From Burkholderia sp. 8Y (GTDB lineage: Bacteria; Pseudomonadota; Gammaproteobacteria; Burkholderiales; Burkholderiaceae): a DNA stretch of 64,000 nt. Of this stretch, positions 37,008 to 47,252 are shown in pieces. Under the pieces are notes generated by a model. The model was not told the DNA's origin. It worked only from the letters and a program-made list of their open reading frames with translations, and made no database searches. The translations under genes were made by a program, and so were the position numbers. Location: contig NZ_LR733519.1 of the NCBI RefSeq assembly GCF_902506145.1, forward strand, positions 2,147,213-2,211,212, in the 5' to 3' direction. Numbering within the stretch: position 1 is the stretch's first letter; each line of letters opens with the position of its first letter.

Positions 37008-38597
37008 CTAGAGAACGCCAGCGTCCACAGGCTCGCGTTCGCGAACCGGCGGGGCGTTGTTCGCATCGGCGGACCAGCACGCCGTTTGCACGCCGATATC
37101 CTCGGAGACGAATCGCCCGCCGCCTGTCGCGCGATAGTGCGCGAGCGCCTTGTACACGAGTCCCTGTCCGAGCAGAACGATCGGCACGTTGAGCAGCACC
37201 ATCACGATGTTCATCAGGTCGGACAGCGCCCACAGGTTCGGCAGTTCGAGCCCGGCAAGCACGGTCAACGCGCCGAACGGCACGAACACCAGCGAGCCGA
37301 CCACGCGAATGCCCGTAATGAAGTAGCGGCTACGCGAGATGAAGTTCGCCGAAATCTCGGCGAACGAGATCATGCCGAGCAGCGTGGTGAACGCGAACAG
37401 CCCGTAGCAGACGCACATGACGATCTTGATCGCATGGGCGGCCCATACGGGCACCAGTGTCTCGACGGACGCAAGATACACCGTGATCTTCGAGGCGCGT
37501 ACCGCTTCCCACGCCTGACCGTCGACGGTGCCCGTCCACACATGCGCCATCACGACAATAAAGCCGGTCATCGTGCAGATCACCATCGTGTCGAAGAACA
37601 CGCCGAGGCTTTGCACGAAGCCTTGTTCGCAGGGGTGTTCGTTATCGGCGATTGCGGCGGCCATCGTGATGGTGCCCTGCCCGGCCTCGTTGGACATCAG
37701 CCCGCGCTTCACGCCCTGCGCGAGCGCCGTGCCGATCGCGCCGCCGAACAGCGCATGCGGCGCGAACGCCCCGACGATGACCTCGTGAAAGAAGTACGGA
37801 ACGAGCGGCAGATTGATCAGGATGATGACGAGCGACATCGCGCAGAAGAGCGCGGCCTTGATGGGCACGAGCACGTCGGTGTAAGCCGTCACCCGCCGGA
37901 TGCCGCCCATGATGATGAACGCGCACGCAACGACGAGCGCCGCCGCGATGACGTAATACACCGTCGATTGCCGCGCGAGATGCGCGCCCGAAACCGTATC
38001 CGCGATCGTGCCGAGCGCGGTGAACACGTTGAACGTTTGCGGCGGCACGTTGAATAAGGCATAGACGATGAACACGAGCGACAGGAAAGTGCCCACGATG
38101 CGCCGTCCGCCGAGCACGCGCCGTCCATAGAAGGGCAAGCCGCCGACGAAGTCGTCGCCCTTTTTCTCCTTGAACAACTGCGCGAGCACGGATTCCATGA
38201 AGGCCGTCGCCATGCCGAAGAAGGCGGCGACCCACATCCAGAACAAGGCGCCGGGACCACCGACGGAAATCGCGCCCGTGATGCCGACGATATTGCCCGG
38301 TCCGGCGCGCATCGCGAGTCCGAGCATGAACGAGGCCATCGCGCTCACGCCCGTTTTCGGCGACTGCCTGCGCTGCATGATCCGCACGATCTTGCGCATG
38401 TTCATCGTCTGAATGAAGCGCGTGCGGATGCTGAAGTGGATGCCGACGCCGACGAGCAGCAGGATCGCGAACGGAAACCGGCCGAGCACCGGAATGTGCG
38501 AATACGCGCTGAAGTTGGTTGGAAAGTCCCACAGGAAATCGGAGATGGGCGCGATGAACGCAAAGAACGCGTTGACGGATTGGAAAAGGTCTTCCAC
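37008..38597 (-). CDS. Alanine/glycine:cation symporter family protein
   Basis: 529 aa with about eleven membrane segments. The family signature is seen in LAMRAGPGNIVGITGAISVGGPGALFWMW and in SNEAGQGT. AGCS carriers take up alanine or glycine with sodium or protons. The last 40 residues are hydrophilic. It lies downstream of a GntR regulator on the same strand with a 171-bp gap; regulation by that protein is possible but unproven. Confidence 0.92.
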   Translation of the reverse strand: MEDLFQSVNAFFAFIAPISDFLWDFPTNFSAYSHIPVLGRFPFAILLLVGVGIHFSIRTRFIQTMNMRKIVRIMQRRQSPKTGVSAMASFMLGLAMRAGPGNIVGITGAISVGGPGALFWMWVAAFFGMATAFMESVLAQLFKEKKGDDFVGGLPFYGRRVLGGRRIVGTFLSLVFIVYALFNVPPQTFNVFTALGTIADTVSGAHLARQSTVYYVIAAALVVACAFIIMGGIRRVTAYTDVLVPIKAALFCAMSLVIILINLPLVPYFFHEVIVGAFAPHALFGGAIGTALAQGVKRGLMSNEAGQGTITMAAAIADNEHPCEQGFVQSLGVFFDTMVICTMTGFIVVMAHVWTGTVDGQAWEAVRASKITVYLASVETLVPVWAAHAIKIVMCVCYGLFAFTTLLGMISFAEISANFISRSRYFITGIRVVGSLVFVPFGALTVLAGLELPNLWALSDLMNIVMVLLNVPIVLLGQGLVYKALAHYRATGGGRFVSEDIGVQTACWSADANNAPPVREREPVDAGVL

Positions 38598-38768
38598 GCG
38601 GGCTTTCCTTCTGTTGCTTCGAGCTGGTTAAAGCAGAAGTCCTGGTTGAATGGACCGGAATCCTTGGGATCGGCACTGTCGCACGTGCGCGCGCGCAGGC
38701 GCCCGCGGTCGTGGCGGGCGGCATTATACGGTGCCGGCTTGCCGCATTTGTGCGCAATGGATACAGGC

Positions 38769-39431
38769 TCAAGCGCTCGCTTGCGCGAGAGCGGCGATCA
38801 GGTCGCCGAACCGCTCGCCCTGCACGACGATATGTCCGCGCAATGCGGCAGCGGCCGCTTCGCCATCGCCGCGCGCGAGGGCATCGACCACGGCTTCGTG
38901 TTCATCGAAGGAGTCGTTCATGCGGCCCTTCACGCGCAACTGCAAGCGACGATACGGCCTCAACAGCTTGTGCAAGGCCTTGGCCTGATCGCGCAGGAAC
39001 GTGTTGTGACTGCCCGCATAGATCAGGCAATGAAACCGCTCGTTCAGATGGTAGTAGCCGTCCGTGTCGCCCGCAGTCCGCGCTTCGCGGCAGGCGAGAT
39101 GCGCGGCGCGCAGGGTCTCGACCTCGTCCGCGCTCATGCGGCGCGCGGCGAGGCGGCCGCACATGCCTTCCAGTTCGGCCATGACTTCGAACATTTCCAC
39201 CAGCCGATCGAGGCTGATCTTCGCCACGACCGCGCCGTGGCGCGGGCGCATCTCGACCATGCCAGCGGCCGCGAGTTGCAGCAGTGCCTCGCGCACGGGC
39301 GTGCGGGATACCTGAAATCGCGCGGTGAGTTCCGTTTCTTCGAGTGGCGCGCCCGGCAGCAGCGCGCCGGTTGCAATGTCCTCTTCAATCGACTCTCGAA
39401 GCTGGTCCGCACGAGTGAGCTTGTTCGGCAT
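38769..39431 (-). CDS. GntR-family regulator (FadR subgroup)
   Basis: 220 aa from the ATG at 39431. The winged helix covers residues 5-70 (ELTARFQVSRTPVREALLQLAAAGMV), followed by the helical FCD ligand domain with metal-type histidines (HLNERFH, GSHN, DEHEAVV, LRGH). Such proteins respond to small organic acids or amino acids. It is divergent from the hydrolase at 39732 and upstream of the symporter, either of which it could control. Confidence 0.9.
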   Translation of the reverse strand: MPNKLTRADQLRESIEEDIATGALLPGAPLEETELTARFQVSRTPVREALLQLAAAGMVEMRPRHGAVVAKISLDRLVEMFEVMAELEGMCGRLAARRMSADEVETLRAAHLACREARTAGDTDGYYHLNERFHCLIYAGSHNTFLRDQAKALHKLLRPYRRLQLRVKGRMNDSFDEHEAVVDALARGDGEAAAAALRGHIVVQGERFGDLIAALAQASA

Positions 39432-39731
39432 GAATGACCCTCGCGACTGCGTTAATACAAGGACGAGAAGGCAGCGATTGCTGTACTCGTAAACGCTAGT
39501 TGGCAATGCGATTGCGCGACTTATCAATACACAAGAACGTCCTGCGTATATTCAAGCATTCCTTCACCTTACGACTGTTTTTCGGCTTCATCCACGCATG
39601 TTTCGCCGCGAACGCCAGACGTAAGAATCGCCGGCACCGCGTGATGTGCGGTTTTGCACGGCCTCGCGGCCCTTGTCACGTCCTGCGCGCGAGACCTTGA
39701 CGTCTGTAGGCCAACAAGGTTCGGAGACTCG
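39432..39731. promoter_or_regulatory. Divergent promoter region, GntR gene / lipoprotein hydrolase
   Basis: 300 bp without a gene. GCAAT (39503-39507) and ATTGC (39511-39515) form a short dyad that could bind the GntR protein. The region is AT-rich around 39440-39580. Confidence 0.35.
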
Positions 39732-42002
39732 ATGATGAATGCACGATACATAGGAATGCTACTTTTCGCCGGCGCGGGCGTGGCGGCACTCGGCGGATGT
39801 GGACATGACGACAACAACGGGCCGAAGCCGGTCGCAAAGGGCGCGGGGTTCATCAACAGTTTCCAGATCATTTCGAGTGCGCCGGCGTTCGGCGGCGCGA
39901 CACCGGCGGGCGCGGCAGGACCTTATGAGGTCATTACCGCAGTGGTGCATGGCGAGCTCGATCCGAACGATCCGTTGAATGCGGGCATCGTCAACATCAA
40001 GAATGCGCCCGTCGGGGCCGACGGCTACGTGGCGTATGCGACCGATGTCGTCATTCTCAGACCGCAGAACGCATCGTCGGCGAAGCGCGTGCTCTTCTAC
40101 GATGTCGTGAATCGCGGCAGCAAGATCGGCGATGCCTCGTTCATCGGAGGCGGTGCGCTGGACACCGGCGCGGCTCCGCCTGCGAGTTTCCCATCCTTGC
40201 TGCGCAACGGCTATACGATCCTCTGGAGCGGCTGGCAGGGCGACGTGCCGCTCAACGGCACGACCGCGCTCGCGGGTGCCGGTCTGCTCGGCGCGAGCTT
40301 CCCGGTGGCGACGAACAAGGACGGAACGCCCATGACCGGCCTGTCGCGTGAGGAGTTCATTCCCGACTATGCGGGCGGCAACGCCACGACCATTCCGCTC
40401 ACCTATCCACCCGCCGACCTGAACGACAAGACCTCCGTGACCTTCACCGCGCGACAGTCATGGCTGACCGCGTACGGCAGCATTCCCGGCGGCGTCGAGA
40501 CCTACAGCGCGCCCTCGGTTCCGGTGACGGCCTGGAGCTATATCAGTACGCCTAATAATGTGTACGAAGGAAACTACTCGGTGAGCTTCACGCCGCCGTC
40601 GACGGTCCCCGGACCCAACGGCGCAAGCGTTCAGCCGGACGCGGGGACAATCTACAGCTTTGTCTACAAGGCAGCGGCGCCGACGGTGGACGGCATCGGC
40701 TTCGCGGCCTTGCGCGATCTCGTTTCCTTCCTGCGCTACGAAAGCAGCGATGCACAAGGCGTGGCGAATCCGTTGAACGATCTGAAGGGCGCGGGATGCG
40801 TGGCATCGACGTGTTCGACGAGCACCAACTTCGACATCGCGATAGGCGAAGGCATCTCGCAGTCCGGACGCTTCATGAAGGACTTCCTCTATCAGGGCTT
40901 CAATGTCGACAAGAACGGCAAGATCGTCTTCGACGGCATGTTCCCGATCATCTCCGCTGCCCGCCGCACCTGGACCAACGCGGCGTTCGCGCAGCCGGGC
41001 CGCTGGTCGAAGCAACATGAAGATCACTTCATGCCCGGCTTCCAGTTTCCGTTCACGTACGCGGTGACGACCGACCCCGTCAGCGGCATGACGGACGGCC
41101 TGCTCAAGCAGTGCACGGCGACCAACACATGCCCGAAGGTGATGCAGCTCGACGGCTCGTTCGAATGGTGGGGCGGCGGGGCGTCGCTCGTCGTGACGGA
41201 CGGACGCGGCACGGATATCCCGTTGCCGGCCAACGTGCGCTACTACCTCGTGGCGGGCACGCAGCACGGGGGCGGCAGCGGCGTGACGACCGGCACGTTC
41301 ACCGTGCCGCCCGCCGGCAGTCAGTGCCAGTTGCCCGGATCGCCCGTGGAAGAAACGCCTGTGGAACGCGCGCTGATTCCCGCGCTCGTCGCGTGGGTCG
41401 GACAAGGCACGCCGCCGCCCGCATCGCAGTATCCGACCGTGGCGTCGGGCAATCTCGTCGCGCCGACACAAACCGCGACCGGCTTTCCGAACCTCGGCAA
41501 CGTAACCGTGCCGAGCGGCCCCGCCGCCACGCCGATGCCGCTCAAGCTCACATTCAACGGCGAGTACAACCAGCTCTTCGTCACGGACTACAGCAACGCC
41601 GTTCCCGTGGTGAATACGGCCGAGCCGTACACCATTCTCGTTCCGAAGGTCGATGCCAACGGCAACGAGACCACGGGCGTGCTCGTGCCGGACGTGAGCG
41701 CGCCGCTCGCGACCTACACGGGATGGAACTATCGCGGCTCGGGCCATGCGATCGGCGAAGGGTGCATCTCGAACGGCGCGGCCATACCGTTCGCCGTCAA
41801 CGCGGCTGCGCAAGCAGGCGGCGTCGACACGCGGGCCACGCTCGACTCGCTCTATGGCGGCAGCAAGGCGCGCTATCAGGCAGCGGTGGCCGCGGCGGCG
41901 AATGCGCTCGTGAAACAGGGCTACTTGCTGCAAGACGATGCGAACAACGTCTTCATCACGAACGCGTCGAGCGTGTCGTCGGCGCTGTTTCCGAAGCCAT
42001 GA
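39732..42002 (+). CDS. Lipoprotein with alpha/beta-hydrolase domain
   Basis: 756 aa from the ATG at 39732 (GGAGA upstream); the next codon is also ATG. Lipobox LGGC places the Cys near residue 24. The nucleophile-elbow motif GEGISQSGRFMKDFLYQGF near residue 378 is the hallmark of the large secreted alpha/beta-hydrolase family (Abhydrolase_10). Late histidines, as in GSGHAIGEG, are candidates for the triad. Likely an outer-membrane-anchored esterase or amidase; the substrate is unknown. The next gene begins right at its stop. Confidence 0.85.
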   Translation: MMNARYIGMLLFAGAGVAALGGCGHDDNNGPKPVAKGAGFINSFQIISSAPAFGGATPAGAAGPYEVITAVVHGELDPNDPLNAGIVNIKNAPVGADGYVAYATDVVILRPQNASSAKRVLFYDVVNRGSKIGDASFIGGGALDTGAAPPASFPSLLRNGYTILWSGWQGDVPLNGTTALAGAGLLGASFPVATNKDGTPMTGLSREEFIPDYAGGNATTIPLTYPPADLNDKTSVTFTARQSWLTAYGSIPGGVETYSAPSVPVTAWSYISTPNNVYEGNYSVSFTPPSTVPGPNGASVQPDAGTIYSFVYKAAAPTVDGIGFAALRDLVSFLRYESSDAQGVANPLNDLKGAGCVASTCSTSTNFDIAIGEGISQSGRFMKDFLYQGFNVDKNGKIVFDGMFPIISAARRTWTNAAFAQPGRWSKQHEDHFMPGFQFPFTYAVTTDPVSGMTDGLLKQCTATNTCPKVMQLDGSFEWWGGGASLVVTDGRGTDIPLPANVRYYLVAGTQHGGGSGVTTGTFTVPPAGSQCQLPGSPVEETPVERALIPALVAWVGQGTPPPASQYPTVASGNLVAPTQTATGFPNLGNVTVPSGPAATPMPLKLTFNGEYNQLFVTDYSNAVPVVNTAEPYTILVPKVDANGNETTGVLVPDVSAPLATYTGWNYRGSGHAIGEGCISNGAAIPFAVNAAAQAGGVDTRATLDSLYGGSKARYQAAVAAAANALVKQGYLLQDDANNVFITNASSVSSALFPKP

Positions 42003-42016
42003 TCGGATGGGCTGAC

Positions 42017-42829
42017 ATGCGCGAGACGATCATCAGGCAGCACGCCGTCACCGTCTGCATAGCCGCTGCGTTGACGACGACGCTCGCGGCGTGCGGCGGG
42101 GGCGGCGGCAGCGACAATGCGAACTCCAATCCGCCGCCTGCACCGAATTCGCTCGCGTATCAGAAGAGCGTGATGCTCGGCAGTACCGCGCCCGTCGCCT
42201 TGTCGGTGATTCCCGCCACCACGACGACGAGCGCGCTGCTCGTGAGTCCGGTCGCCGCGCCGCTCGTCGCCGCCGGAAACAACGCGCTCGACGGCCTGTA
42301 TCAGCCCGCGACCCTTCCGGGCGCGGGCGTCGCGTGCGTGTCCGCGCCGACGAACAGCATCGGCACGGTGACGAACGTGAATGCCGGCGTCAACGTCAAA
42401 AGCGTCGCGGCGCTGCTCGACTCGACATGGACCGTGTCCGCCAATGCCACTGCGGACTGGTCGGCGTTCGGCGCGAACGCAAAGAGTTTCGACGGATGGG
42501 AGAACTGCGGCGCGAAGGCGGAAGGCAGCCCGTCGCCGTCATCGACCTTGACGATCAATGGCGACGGCAGCTTTTCCGACAATGTATTCGACGGCAATCC
42601 GTCGACGACGGTCAGCATCGTGAACCAGAGCTTCAGCGCGGCGCAGGCAACGTCGATGCTGTCCGACGCCGGCTTGCTGGATACGAGCCAGGCCGGCAAC
42701 CCTCAGGTCATCCGCCTGAGGGTGTACAGGAACACGGCGAGTCAGACCGTGCTGATCGAACAAGCCATACCGGTGGCGGGTGCGACGAACGAAAAGCCCG
42801 GTTATGTCGCGATCTACTTCGCGCGCTGA
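42017..42829 (+). CDS. Putative lipoprotein of unknown function
   Basis: 270 aa. An ATG at 41999 overlapping the hydrolase stop is the alternative start; the one at 42017 gives a better lipoprotein signal with lipobox LAAC followed by poly-Gly. The body is Ser/Thr/Asn-rich and beta-like, with two cysteines (GVACVSAP and ENCGAK). It is coupled to the hydrolase gene, so it may be a partner in the envelope. No family recognised. Confidence 0.75.
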   Translation: MRETIIRQHAVTVCIAAALTTTLAACGGGGGSDNANSNPPPAPNSLAYQKSVMLGSTAPVALSVIPATTTTSALLVSPVAAPLVAAGNNALDGLYQPATLPGAGVACVSAPTNSIGTVTNVNAGVNVKSVAALLDSTWTVSANATADWSAFGANAKSFDGWENCGAKAEGSPSPSSTLTINGDGSFSDNVFDGNPSTTVSIVNQSFSAAQATSMLSDAGLLDTSQAGNPQVIRLRVYRNTASQTVLIEQAIPVAGATNEKPGYVAIYFAR

Positions 42830-42847
42830 ACGGCGCTCGCGACGGCA

Positions 42848-44560
42848 TCAGGCGTCCTTCGGTGCAGCCTGCAAAAAATCGAAGTCGCACCCTGCATCTG
42901 CCTGGAGCACATGCTCCTGATACAGCTTCTGATAGCCGCGCAGCACGCGCTCGGGCAGCTTCACATCGTTTGCGCGCGCCTTGAGTTCGGCCTCGTCGAC
43001 AAGCAGATCGATGCGCCGTTCCTGCACCGAAAGCCGGATGCGATCGCCGTTGCGCACCAGCCCGATCGGGCCGCCTAGCGCCGCTTCCGGCGCGACGTGC
43101 AACACAATCGTGCCGTACGCCGTGCCGCTCATGCGCGCATCGGAAATGCGCAGCATGTCTTTCACCCCTTGTTGCGCGAGCTTTTTCGGTATCGGTAGAT
43201 AGCCGGCCTCAGGCATGCCCGTGCCGCTCGCCGGACCGGCGTTTTGCAGCACGAGAATGTCGTCGGCGTCGACATCGAGCGCGGGATCGTCAATGCGCGC
43301 GGCCAGGTCTTCCAGCGATTCGAACACCACCGCGCGGCCTTCGTGCTCGAAGAGCGACTTGTCGGCGGCGGAACGCTTGAGAATCGCGCCGCGCGGCGCG
43401 AGCGAGCCGAACAGCGCGACGAGCCCGCCTTGCGGCTCGACGGGGTCCGCTGCCTTGCGCACGATGCGATGATCGACCCACGCCTCGCGCTCCGCCGCGA
43501 TGCGTTCGCCGAGCGTTTCGCCGGTGACGGTCATCGCATCGAGATGCAATCGCGGTTCGAGCTCGCGCAGCACCGCCGTCATGCCGCCCGCCGCGAAGAA
43601 GTCTTCCATGTAGTTGTCGCCGGTCGGCTTGAGGTTGACGAGCACGGGCGTTTCATCGGACAGGGCGTTGAGGCGTTCGAGCGACACGGGGATGCCAAGC
43701 CGCCCCGCCACTGCGGTCAGATGAATGATCGCGTTGGTCGATCCGCCGATGGCGAGCAGCACGCGCAGCGCATTCTCCACGGACTTCTGCGTGATGATCT
43801 GGCTCGGGCGCAGCGGCGCGTGAATCAGTTGCACGGCGCGCGCGCCGCTCGCTTCGGCGGCCCGAACGCGGTCTGCGTGAACGGCGGGAATCGCGGCCGT
43901 GCCCGGCAGCGACATGCCGAGCGTCTCGGCGATGCAGGCCATGGTGCTCGCGGTGCCCATGACGGCGCACGTGCCGGCCGTGGTCGCGAGCCGGCCTTCG
44001 ATCTGGTCGATCTCCTGCTCGCCGACCTCGTTCGCGCGGAACTTGCCCCAGAAGCGGCGGCAATCGGTGCATGCGCCGAGGCGCTCGCCCTGATGACGGC
44101 CCGTCATCATCGGTCCGACGACGAGTTGCACGGCGGGGATATCGGCGGACGCGGCGCCCATCAGTTGCGCGGGCACGGTCTTGTCGCAACCGCCGATCAG
44201 CACGACGGAGTCCATCGGCTGCGCGCGCAGCATTTCCTCGACGTCCATGCTCATGAGGTTGCGGAACATCATCGAGGTCGGATTCAGAAAGACTTCGCCG
44301 AGCGAGATGGTCGGAAAGTCGATGGGCAGACCGCCCGCCGCGAGCACGCCGCGTTTTACCGCGTCGACGAGTTCGGGCATTGCCCGATGGCAGTTATTGA
44401 AGCCCGATCCGCTCGATGCAATGCCGACGATCGGCTTTCGCAGCATGTCGGATGAATAGCCCATCGATCGGGCGAACGAGCGGCGCAGGTAGAGGGCGAA
44501 GCCGCGATCACCGTAGTTGGTCAGGCCCTTGGACAGGCCCTGGGTCTTTGTTTCGGACAT
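42848..44560 (-). CDS. IlvD/Edd-family dehydratase
   Basis: 570 aa. Cysteines expected to hold the iron-sulfur cluster are in NNCHRAMPEL, GGCDKTVP and AGTCAVMG. The family dehydrates dihydroxy acids: dihydroxyacid dehydratase, phosphogluconate dehydratase and sugar-acid dehydratases. The opening (LTNYGDRGFALYLRRSFARSMGY) differs from IlvD and Edd and fits the sugar-acid branch, but the substrate cannot be fixed. It is a single gene, convergent with the lipoprotein gene. Confidence 0.88.
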   Translation of the reverse strand: MSETKTQGLSKGLTNYGDRGFALYLRRSFARSMGYSSDMLRKPIVGIASSGSGFNNCHRAMPELVDAVKRGVLAAGGLPIDFPTISLGEVFLNPTSMMFRNLMSMDVEEMLRAQPMDSVVLIGGCDKTVPAQLMGAASADIPAVQLVVGPMMTGRHQGERLGACTDCRRFWGKFRANEVGEQEIDQIEGRLATTAGTCAVMGTASTMACIAETLGMSLPGTAAIPAVHADRVRAAEASGARAVQLIHAPLRPSQIITQKSVENALRVLLAIGGSTNAIIHLTAVAGRLGIPVSLERLNALSDETPVLVNLKPTGDNYMEDFFAAGGMTAVLRELEPRLHLDAMTVTGETLGERIAAEREAWVDHRIVRKAADPVEPQGGLVALFGSLAPRGAILKRSAADKSLFEHEGRAVVFESLEDLAARIDDPALDVDADDILVLQNAGPASGTGMPEAGYLPIPKKLAQQGVKDMLRISDARMSGTAYGTIVLHVAPEAALGGPIGLVRNGDRIRLSVQERRIDLLVDEAELKARANDVKLPERVLRGYQKLYQEHVLQADAGCDFDFLQAAPKDA

Positions 44561-45566
44561 TCTTTCTTTGTCTCCGGTTTTTTTGCGCTTATTTTGCGTT
44601 GCCTTGTTCGCCTGCTGTTGCTTTAGTCGTACTTCGTTTCCATGGAACTTGACTTCACGTCGGTCTATTGGCGTTGCCCCGCCCCGGGGAGGGGCACTGC
44701 CAATAGACCGACATCAAACCAAGTGCCATGGAAGCGAAGTACGACCAACGCAACAGCCCGCAGCAAGGCAAGACAAGACAAGACAAGGGCCAAGCGAACA
44801 GCATTAGCAAACGCAAAGCTTAGACCGAAAAGGTTTAACGCGCCCGACGTTCAGCGCTCAAAGAATGCAATCCTCGACCGCCCATGCGCCATTCCAGCAG
44901 AACCCTCCTCAACGGTAAGACGGTTTCACCTTACCCGCGGGCAAGGAACCGCATATGATCCACACGCCCGAATACGACCAACGTCCGGCAGCGCAGAGAA
45001 GCCCCCCGCGCGCCGCCAGCAGGGAAGAAACAAAGGAGCCGAATCGAAGTGTGAAAGAGCACATACCGTATAGCGGCGATCCCCCGCGATCGAGTCCGCG
45101 CTGAACGAAGGGCCGCACACGGGCGATCTTGGCGGCAAGGGAAGACAAGGGAAGTCGGAAATCGATCGCTCAACGGCTCGCTTGATAGTTCGTCGCTATT
45201 CACTCCGGGATACTAACTACTTTTTCGGGAAAAGGCGCCAAACCCATCGCGCATGACGAGGCGCGCTGCCGAGCGACCGGCCGGCAGTGCTGCATTGCTG
45301 ACATGGCACGCGCTGGGCCGTTCGCACTCGCTACCGGACGAACGCTTCTCATCGATTTGAACGAGGCATGATGCCCCGCTTATCTCCGCGCGCTTCACAG
45401 TTTTCCTTAAGGGTGGCTTAAGAAAACATAATTGCCAATGTATTTATTTTCCTCAAACGCGCCCAAGCGACAGCGAATAGAAAGTCAACGTTCATGGACT
45501 CGACGCAAAGGCGTTGCACATTGTCAAAGGAGGAAAACAGCCTCGAACTACCAACGGAGAGAAGAC
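44561..45566. other. 1-kb intergenic region between divergent genes
   Basis: It contains the inverted repeat at 44599-44771 and, right after it, a short tandem of CAAGA units (about 44769-44788). Open frames in several phases overlap here without ribosome sites or recognisable protein sequence. The last 150 bp are AT-richer and should hold the promoter of the phosphodiesterase gene at 45567. Confidence 0.5.
44599..44771. repeat. Large imperfect inverted repeat
   Basis: Left arm about 44599-44682, right arm about 44690-44771, with a GC-rich centre (TGCCCC / GGGGCA). The best-matched blocks are GTCGTACTTCG with CGAAGTACGAC and CGGTCTATTGG with CCAATAGACCG. Overall pairing is roughly 80-85 per cent. 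It lies about 40 bp upstream of the dehydratase start, in non-coding DNA. It could be a palindromic mobile repeat or a folded RNA. Confidence 0.75.
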
Positions 45567-47252
45567 ATGAAGCGAAGAAAATTGCGTGCGCCTTTGAGTC
45601 GCGCGCTCACGGCATCAGTCATGGCTTTGGCTGTTTCGCACGCCGCCAACGCGCAGCCCGACGATCACCACGGCCGCGACAGGGACCGCGATTCGAACCG
45701 TCCGGCCGTCTCTCACGTTCTGTTGATCAGCTTCGACGGCCTACACGAACAGGACGTGGCGCGCTGCATCGCATCGAATGCCTGTTCGAATATCGCGCTG
45801 CTCGCGAAGGCCGGCACCACTTACTCGCGCGCTTTCACGCCGGGTCTGTCGGACTCGTTCCCGGGCCTCGCCGCGCTCGTGACCGGCGGCTCGCCGAAGA
45901 GCGCGGGTCTCTTTTACGACGTGTCATATGACCGCACGCTCTATGCGCCGTCCGACACGACGTGCAGCGGGCAGCAAGGGTGGAACGTCGTTTTCGACGA
46001 AACCACAGGCATCGACGCACAGAACGGCGGGGCACTCGTTCACCTGAACGGCGGCGGCGGATTCAATCCTCAGGCGATTCCGCACGCGAAGATCGACGGC
46101 GTGTGCAAGCCGGTGTACCCGCACGATTACCTCAAGACGAACACGCTCTTCGAAGTCATCAAGCAAAACGTCCCGAACGCCCGCACCGCATGGGCTGACA
46201 AGCACGCTTGGGGCTATGACTGGCTGAACGGTCCGTCAGGGCAAGGCGTCGACGATCTGATGCGGACCGAGATCAATTCCATCGATCCCGCGACGAAGAC
46301 CGACTACACGGACGTCTACACGCACACCGAGAAATTCGACGACTACCACGTGCAGGCGATCATCAATCAGATCGACGGCAAGACCTCCACGGGCGACGCG
46401 AAAGCCGCCGTACCGACCGTCTTCGGCGGTAATTTCCAGACCCTGAGCGTCGCGCAGAAGGCGCCGGTCGCCAAGGGCGGCGGATATCTCGACGCGAGCT
46501 TCACGCCCGGTCCACAGGTCAACGCGGCCATCGCGTATATCGACGCGTCGCTCGGCCGCATCGTGGCGGAACTCAAGCAGCGCGGCCTCTATCAGTCGAC
46601 GGCCATCATCGTGACGTCCAAGCACGGGCAATCGCCGGCGGATCACAGCAAGCTCGTGAAAAACGGGGACACGCTCTCCAAGCTACTCGAAGCGAACAAC
46701 TATCTCGATTCGAACGGCAGCATCGGGCAAGCGGCGACCAAGAGCGGGAATCTCAACGACGGCACGGGACTTGTCGGCACCGGCTTCGTTCAGACCGACG
46801 ACGTGGGCCTCGTCTGGCTGCGAGATCAGAATCAGCTCGCCGCGGCGGTGAAGACGCTCAAGGACAACCTCAGCTGCAACGCGCCGGGCATCTGCGCGGA
46901 CGGACCGCATGCCTACATCCTGTACGGCGAGCCGCTCGCGGCGCGCTTCGGCGATCCCGCGCAGGGCCGCACGCCGGACATCATCGTGCAGCCGAACCCG
47001 GGCGTGATCTATACATCCAGCACGTCGAAGGACGAGGAGCACGGCGGCAATGCGCCGGACGACAGTCATCTCGGCCTCGTCGTCTACGTGCCGGGCGAGC
47101 GGCACGCGGGACGCACGGTCGATGAGCGCGTGCATACGACACAAGTCGCGCCCACGATCCTCCGTCTGCTCGGTCTGGATCCGAGGCTGCTCAACGCGGT
47201 CGTCCGCGAGGACACGCATTCGTTGCCGGAGACGGACGACCGGCGCTTCTGA
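45567..47252 (+). CDS. Secreted type I phosphodiesterase/alkaline-phosphatase-fold protein
   Basis: 561 aa from the ATG at 45567 (GGAGAGAAG upstream). Signal peptide ends near NAQ; then a charged linker (DDHHGRDRDRDSNRP). Core motifs of the phosphodiesterase/nucleotide pyrophosphatase fold are present: LISFDGLHEQDV with metal Asp and LSDSFPGLAALVTGG with the nucleophile position. The usual DHG metal motif reads KHG (TSKHGQSPAD), a change seen in some relatives. Likely hydrolyses phosphate esters outside the cytoplasm. It is followed 275 bp later by another phosphoesterase. Confidence 0.82.
   Translation: MKRRKLRAPLSRALTASVMALAVSHAANAQPDDHHGRDRDRDSNRPAVSHVLLISFDGLHEQDVARCIASNACSNIALLAKAGTTYSRAFTPGLSDSFPGLAALVTGGSPKSAGLFYDVSYDRTLYAPSDTTCSGQQGWNVVFDETTGIDAQNGGALVHLNGGGGFNPQAIPHAKIDGVCKPVYPHDYLKTNTLFEVIKQNVPNARTAWADKHAWGYDWLNGPSGQGVDDLMRTEINSIDPATKTDYTDVYTHTEKFDDYHVQAIINQIDGKTSTGDAKAAVPTVFGGNFQTLSVAQKAPVAKGGGYLDASFTPGPQVNAAIAYIDASLGRIVAELKQRGLYQSTAIIVTSKHGQSPADHSKLVKNGDTLSKLLEANNYLDSNGSIGQAATKSGNLNDGTGLVGTGFVQTDDVGLVWLRDQNQLAAAVKTLKDNLSCNAPGICADGPHAYILYGEPLAARFGDPAQGRTPDIIVQPNPGVIYTSSTSKDEEHGGNAPDDSHLGLVVYVPGERHAGRTVDERVHTTQVAPTILRLLGLDPRLLNAVVREDTHSLPETDDRRF

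Noticed and set aside
44642..45073. 143-codon frame in the 1-kb intergenic region
   Set aside because: It runs through the palindrome and a CAAGA tandem, has no ribosome site and no recognisable protein sequence.
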